Assembly: GCA_023445955.1 (NCBI GenBank)
Contig: JAEXJH010000015.1
Coordinates: forward strand, 1 to 9,080
Direction of reading: 5' to 3'
DNA length: 9,080 bases
Source of the DNA: Pseudomonadota bacterium
Lineage (GTDB): Bacteria > Pseudomonadota > Alphaproteobacteria > Caulobacterales > Caulobacteraceae
The position numbers were made by a program, and so were the translations under genes. This document shows positions 5,915-9,080 of the stretch, in pieces. Within the stretch, counting starts at the first letter, position 1. Every line of letters begins with the position of its first letter. The notes beneath the pieces were generated by a model, which saw only the letters and a program-made list of their open reading frames with translations, was not told the origin of the DNA and did not search any database.

Positions 5915-7150
5915 CTAGACGGTGGGTTTCCGGATCGGCAACCGGCGGCCCATCGTCAGACAGCGCCAGATCCACTCGAACGGTCCCATCTCGAACCGCT
6001 TCAGCCACCAGGGCGACCAGATCAGCTGCAGCGCCCAGATGGCGATGACGATCGCCCACAGGGCCGGCCGGTCGACCTGACCCATCAGCCCGCCGCGACC
6101 GCCATAGAAGATGCTGGTCATGATCAGCGACTGGGTCAGGTAGTTGGTGAAGGCCATGCGCCCGGCCGCCGCCATCGGCGCCAGCAGCCTCGACGCGCCC
6201 GCCCGCAGCAGCAGGATCAGCGCCCCGGCATAGGCCAGCGAAATGGTCGGGGTCAGGAAGCTCTCCAACACGTCGCCATTGGGGATCGGCGTGGCCAGGA
6301 CATTCTTCATCCAGGCCAGCCAGGCGACCACCACCAGGAACACGGCGCCGACGGTGATCACCACCGCGTAGCGGCGCGTGCTGGAGCGGCCGGCCAGATA
6401 GCCGGACTTGAACAACGACAGGCCGATCATCATCAGGCCCAGGGTGGCGGGGATCTGGTAGGGCCAGCCCGAGGTCAGGCGCTGGTATTCCCGCACGTTC
6501 AGGGCCGCCGCGCTGGCGAAGGAACTCTTGCCCTCGACGATGTCGGCGGCGGCCCTGGCCTTGCGCTTGGCCAGAACCTCCGGGCTCTGGACGTGGTGGG
6601 CGGCCGCCTCGGCGCGGGCCTGGGGCGAGGCGAACGGCAGGGCGTCGACCTCGATGTGGCGCGCGGCCATGATCGTGAAGAGGCTGAGGCCCACGACCAT
6701 CAGGGTCCGCGGCTTCCACGAGCGGCAGAACAGCATCAGCACGCCGGTGACCGCATAGAGCCACAGGATGTCGCCCCACCAGATGAGAAAGCCGTGGATC
6801 ATGGCCAGGCCGAAAAGCACCGCCAGACGTCGCCATAGCACCCTACCCCGCGCCTTGTCGGTGCGCTCGCCGCCGACCAGGAACAGCGACACCCCGAACA
6901 GCATCGAAAACAGGGTGACGAACTTCTCGTGGAAGAAGGCCTGGACGATCCAGAACGCGATCGCCGTCCAGCCTTCGTTCGGGAACGGCCAGGTCTCGGG
7001 CTTCAGCGAGGCCGACATCGGGGCGGCGAAGCCGTCGGCATTGACCGCCAGGATGCCCAGGATGGCCAGGCCGCGGATCAGGTCCAGCGCCTGGATCCGC
7101 GTCTTGCTCTTCACCGGCGGCGTCGCCGCTTCACTCGCACTCGCTTCCAA
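5915..7150 (-). CDS. DUF418/YeiB-like polytopic membrane protein
   Basis: Function unknown; the family is related to acyltransferase-like integral membrane proteins. The N-terminal RIQALDLIRGLAILGILAVN is the typical family opening with the first membrane helix. About ten hydrophobic segments follow, broken by a charged loop around VEVDALPFASPQARAEAAAHH-type sequence in the middle. The C-terminal DUF418 signature is clear: GRMAFTNYLTQSLIMTSIFYGG, WALQLIWSPWWLKRFEMGPFEWIW and CLTMGRRLPI. The start is uncertain. TTG at 7150 (411 aa) has GAGGGG 6 nt upstream; GTG at 7210 (431 aa) has no SD and an odd N-terminus; GTG at 7114 is also possible. It lies downstream of mutM on the same strand, 40-100 bp away with no terminator between, so is probably co-transcribed. 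Family is secure, role is not. Confidence 0.85.
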   Translation of the reverse strand: MEASASEAATPPVKSKTRIQALDLIRGLAILGILAVNADGFAAPMSASLKPETWPFPNEGWTAIAFWIVQAFFHEKFVTLFSMLFGVSLFLVGGERTDKARGRVLWRRLAVLFGLAMIHGFLIWWGDILWLYAVTGVLMLFCRSWKPRTLMVVGLSLFTIMAARHIEVDALPFASPQARAEAAAHHVQSPEVLAKRKARAAADIVEGKSSFASAAALNVREYQRLTSGWPYQIPATLGLMMIGLSLFKSGYLAGRSSTRRYAVVITVGAVFLVVVAWLAWMKNVLATPIPNGDVLESFLTPTISLAYAGALILLLRAGASRLLAPMAAAGRMAFTNYLTQSLIMTSIFYGGRGGLMGQVDRPALWAIVIAIWALQLIWSPWWLKRFEMGPFEWIWRCLTMGRRLPIRKPTV

Positions 7151-7157
7151 GCCGCGC

Positions 7158-7181
7158 CCCTCACTCTCACATGCGTGAGGG
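7158..7181. repeat. 7-bp inverted repeat in the mutM-DUF418 junction
   Basis: CCCTCAC (7158-7164) and GTGAGGG (7175-7181) are perfectly complementary across 10 bases. An alternative inner stem CTCAC (7166-7170) / GTGAG (7175-7179) with an ATGC loop is also possible. In the minus-strand transcript the hairpin would include the GAGGGG proposed as ribosome-binding site for the DUF418 gene, so it could occlude it. There is no T tract, so it is not a terminator. Confidence 0.4.
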
Positions 7182-7250
7182 ATATTCCGGAGCGTCGGCG
7201 GGCGCGTCACCTTTATTCGGCGTCATGGTCCCCGATCCGAGGGCGGCGCC

Positions 7251-8114
7251 TCAGACCTGGCAGATGGGGCAGAAGAAGGTCGAGCGGCCAGCCTGGACCT
7301 CGCGGGCGATGACGCCCTTGCAGCCCGGCGTCGGGCAAGACTCGCCCTCGCGGTCATAGACGCGGAAGCGGTGCTGGAAATAGCCCAGCGCGCCGTCGGC
7401 GGCGGCGAAGTCCTTCAAGGTCGAGCCACCGACCTCGACCGCCTCGGCCAGGACTGCCTTGATCGCCGTGGTCAGCGGGCCAAGCCGCTTCTTGGCGATG
7501 CCGCCGGAGGGCTTGAACGGCGAGATGTGCGACCGGTGCAGGGCCTCGCACACATAGATATTGCCCAGGCCCGCGACGGTCTTCTGGTCCAGCAGCAGGG
7601 TCTTGGGCCCCTGCTTGCGGTTGGCGAAGGCTTTTTCGAGCGTGCTCGCGTCGAAGCCATCGCCCAGCGGCTCGGGGCCCATGGTCGCGAACCAGGGGTG
7701 GCGGCTGACGGCGTCGGTCGGGATCAGGTCCATGAAGCCGAACCGGCGCGGGTCGTAATAGGTAACGGTCGCGCCATCCTCGGTCTCGAAGACCACGTGG
7801 GCGTGCTTGTCGTCGGGCGTGACCTCGCGGGCGAAGTCGCCGGGACGCACGGTTCCCTCCGGCGCGGCGATCTCGAAGCGTCCGGTCATGCCCAAATGCA
7901 TCACCAGGGTGTCGCCGCGATCCAGCGGGGCCAGGATATATTTGGCGCGGCGGTCCAGGCGCAGGATCTTCGCGCCGGTCAGCCGCTGGACGAAGCCGTC
8001 GGGCAGCGGGAAGCGCAGGTCGGGGCGGTTGGCGCGGACGCGGGTCAAGCGGGCGCCCGACAGAACAGGTTCCAGGCCCCGGCGGACGGTCTCGACTTCG
8101 GGCAATTCGGGCAA
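7251..8114 (-). CDS. mutM: Formamidopyrimidine-DNA glycosylase (Fpg/MutM)
   Basis: Bifunctional base-excision repair glycosylase/AP lyase removing 8-oxoguanine and formamidopyrimidines. The 287-residue product begins MPELPEVETVRRGL, giving the N-terminal proline nucleophile (P2) and catalytic E3. K58 lies in RRAKYIL, followed by MHLGMTGRF (72-80), and the helix-two-turn-helix contains GLGNIYVCEALHRS. The C-terminal zinc finger uses C260, C265, C282 and C285 with the DNA-contacting arginine R277; the first pair is CX4C (CPTPGC) rather than the E. coli CX2C, a form I recall from other alphaproteobacteria. The start codon is TTG at 8114, fixed by the obligatory MPELPE start and the SD GAAGGA 6 nt upstream. 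Divergent from ubiE; probably the first gene of a two-gene unit with the DUF418 gene. Confidence 0.97.
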   Translation of the reverse strand: MPELPEVETVRRGLEPVLSGARLTRVRANRPDLRFPLPDGFVQRLTGAKILRLDRRAKYILAPLDRGDTLVMHLGMTGRFEIAAPEGTVRPGDFAREVTPDDKHAHVVFETEDGATVTYYDPRRFGFMDLIPTDAVSRHPWFATMGPEPLGDGFDASTLEKAFANRKQGPKTLLLDQKTVAGLGNIYVCEALHRSHISPFKPSGGIAKKRLGPLTTAIKAVLAEAVEVGGSTLKDFAAADGALGYFQHRFRVYDREGESCPTPGCKGVIAREVQAGRSTFFCPICQV

Positions 8115-8156
8115 GGGTGTTCCTTCGGCGGAAGACGCGGGCTAAGAGCGGTTTGT

Positions 8157-8186
8157 CATATAGAGAGCGCGGCCCAAAGACGTCAT
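8157..8186 (-). promoter_or_regulatory. Candidate mutM promoter overlapping the ubiE start
   Basis: On the minus strand ATGACG (8186-8181) and TATATG (8162-8157) are 18 bp apart, a fair match to a housekeeping promoter. The -35 covers the first two bases of the ubiE start codon. It predicts a transcript start near 8150 and a leader of about 35 nt carrying the SD. For ubiE I find only TATAGA (8159-8164) on the plus strand, without a good -35. The 70-bp intergenic space must serve both genes. Confidence 0.4.
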
Positions 8187-8943
8187 GAGCAACTCCTCCG
8201 CCAGCTTCGGTTTCAAGGATGTCGACGCCTCGCTGAAGGCGGGGATGGTGCGCGGGGTCTTCGACCGCGTGGCCAAGAACTACGACATCATGAACGACCT
8301 GATGAGCGGCGGCGTGCACCGGCTCTGGAAGGACGCCGTGGCCGCGCGCCTGAACCCGCAGCCGGGCGAGGTGATCATCGACTGCGCCGGCGGCACCGGC
8401 GACATGGCCCGCCGCTTCGCCAAGATGGCCCGCAGCGCGCAGGAGCGTCGCGGCGGTCCGGACGCGACGATCAACATCGTCGACTACAATGCCGAGATGA
8501 TCATGGCCGGCATCGAGCGCGGCGGCGAGCCGGAGATCACCTGGACCGTCGGCGACGCCCAGCGCCTGCCGCTGCCCGACAACTACGCCAACGCCTATGT
8601 GATTAGCTTCGGCATCCGCAACGTCACCGACATCGACGCGGCCCTGCGCGAGGCGCGCCGCGTCTTGAAGCCGGGCGGCCGCTTCCTGTGCCTGGAGTTC
8701 TCGCGTCCGGTGACCGAGGCCCTGGCCAAGGCGTACGACGCCTACAGCTTCAAGGTCATTCCGCAGGTCGGCGAGTGGGTCGCCAAGGACCGCGACGCCT
8801 ATCAATACCTGGTCGAAAGCATCCGCCGCTTCCCCGACCAGCGCACCTTCGCCGGCATGATGGAAAACGCCGGCTTCAAGCGGGTGACCTTCACCAACTT
8901 CACCGGCGGCGTCGCGGCCCTGCACCAGGGCTGGGCGCTCTAA
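8185..8943 (+). CDS. ubiE: Ubiquinone/menaquinone C-methyltransferase UbiE
   Basis: SAM-dependent C-methyltransferase of ubiquinone biosynthesis (2-polyprenyl-6-methoxy-1,4-benzoquinol to the 3-methyl product) and, where present, menaquinone biosynthesis. The 252 residues match E. coli UbiE (251) end to end by eye. Visible are the N-terminal [19 protein letters not shown] and HRLWK (family signature 1, about 25-49), SAM motif [10 protein letters not shown] (65-73), acidic D100 and [10 protein letters not shown] (123-132), [10 protein letters not shown] (140-149), signature 2 [15 protein letters not shown] (159-173) and [14 protein letters not shown]. The C-terminus [10 protein letters not shown] is conserved. 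There is no evident SD before the ATG at 8185. The next gene starts 4 bp after its stop, giving a ubiE-ubiB operon, the arrangement common in proteobacteria. Confidence 0.97.
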   Translation: MSNSSASFGFKDVDASLKAGMVRGVFDRVAKNYDIMNDLMSGGVHRLWKDAVAARLNPQPGEVIIDCAGGTGDMARRFAKMARSAQERRGGPDATINIVDYNAEMIMAGIERGGEPEITWTVGDAQRLPLPDNYANAYVISFGIRNVTDIDAALREARRVLKPGGRFLCLEFSRPVTEALAKAYDAYSFKVIPQVGEWVAKDRDAYQYLVESIRRFPDQRTFAGMMENAGFKRVTFTNFTGGVAALHQGWAL

Positions 8944-8947
8944 GGCT

Positions 8948-9080
8948 GTGACCAACCTGTCCGCCTTCTGGCGCCTGACCGGCGCGGGCTGGGCCCTGGT
9001 CCGGGCCGACGCCCTGATCCCGCGCGAGGTCGAGCCGCAGCTGCCACCTTCGGCCAAGTGGGCGGGGCGGGCCTTGCGCC
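8948..9080 (+). CDS. ubiB: UbiB-family protein, N-terminal fragment (runs off the window)
   Basis: Forty-four codons from a GTG start: MTNLSAFWRLTGAGWALVRA, then DALIPREVEPQLPPSAKWAG. The frame is open to the edge. The RLTGAGWALVRADAL opening resembles alphaproteobacterial UbiB (atypical ADCK/ABC1-type kinase-like ATPase needed for ubiquinone biosynthesis), and the position right after ubiE supports this. The catalytic KxGQ and kinase-like motifs would lie beyond the window, so the call relies on the N-terminus and context. GTG follows the ubiE stop by 4 bp without a separate SD, suggesting translational coupling. Confidence 0.72.
   Translation, partial: MTNLSAFWRLTGAGWALVRADALIPREVEPQLPPSAKWAGRALR

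Noticed and set aside
7354..9057. 567-codon minus-strand frame spanning ubiE and mutM
   Set aside because: It runs antisense through ubiE and out of frame through mutM, both strongly supported genes.

Overview
The window reads as chromosomal DNA of an alphaproteobacterium of the Caulobacter type. It is GC-rich. DnaA has the N-terminus and domain layout I recall for Caulobacter crescentus, promoters fit the Caulobacter housekeeping consensus, and GANTC (CcrM methylation) sites lie upstream of dnaA. The genus rests on recalled protein similarity and has not been searched. Almost everything here is core genome. I see no insertion sequence, prophage, CRISPR array, tRNA, rRNA or toxin-antitoxin pair.

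Layout, left to right. At 1-480 (+) is the 3' part of alkB (DNA/RNA alkylation repair). It converges on a small MerR-family regulator (477-950, -), and the two stop codons share one CTAG. The regulator has a textbook MerR-type promoter and is probably leaderless. Next is dnaA (1067-2551, -), with a strong intrinsic terminator behind it. In front of it lies a 403-base non-coding stretch (2552-2954) holding a predicted leader of about 158 nt, the dnaA promoter, upstream dyads, two GANTC sites and the rpsT terminator. rpsT (ribosomal protein S20, 2955-3230, -) has its own near-consensus promoter. An enoyl-CoA hydratase gene (3367-4155, -) follows.

Divergent from that is a PitA-type phosphate transporter gene (4310-5908, +), preceded by a 10-codon upstream ORF whose stop overlaps the pitA start as ATGA. 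A DUF418/YeiB-like membrane protein (5915-7150, -) converges on pitA with only 6 bp between the stops. Upstream of it, and probably co-transcribed, is mutM/fpg (7251-8114, -, TTG start). Divergent from mutM are ubiE (8185-8943, +) and the first 44 codons of what looks like ubiB (from 8948, +), a ubiquinone-biosynthesis pair.

The genes combine replication initiation (dnaA), DNA repair (alkB, mutM), translation (rpsT), quinone and fatty-acid metabolism (ubiE, ubiB, enoyl-CoA hydratase) and phosphate uptake (pitA). dnaA is not beside dnaN/recF, and I see no DnaA-box cluster, so the origin is probably outside the window, as known for Caulobacter, where it lies near hemE. I find no undescribed multigene system. 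The interesting material is regulatory: the dnaA leader and promoter, the MerR autoregulatory promoter, the short leader ORFs before pitA and the DUF418 gene, and an unusual residue at the DnaA arginine-finger position.
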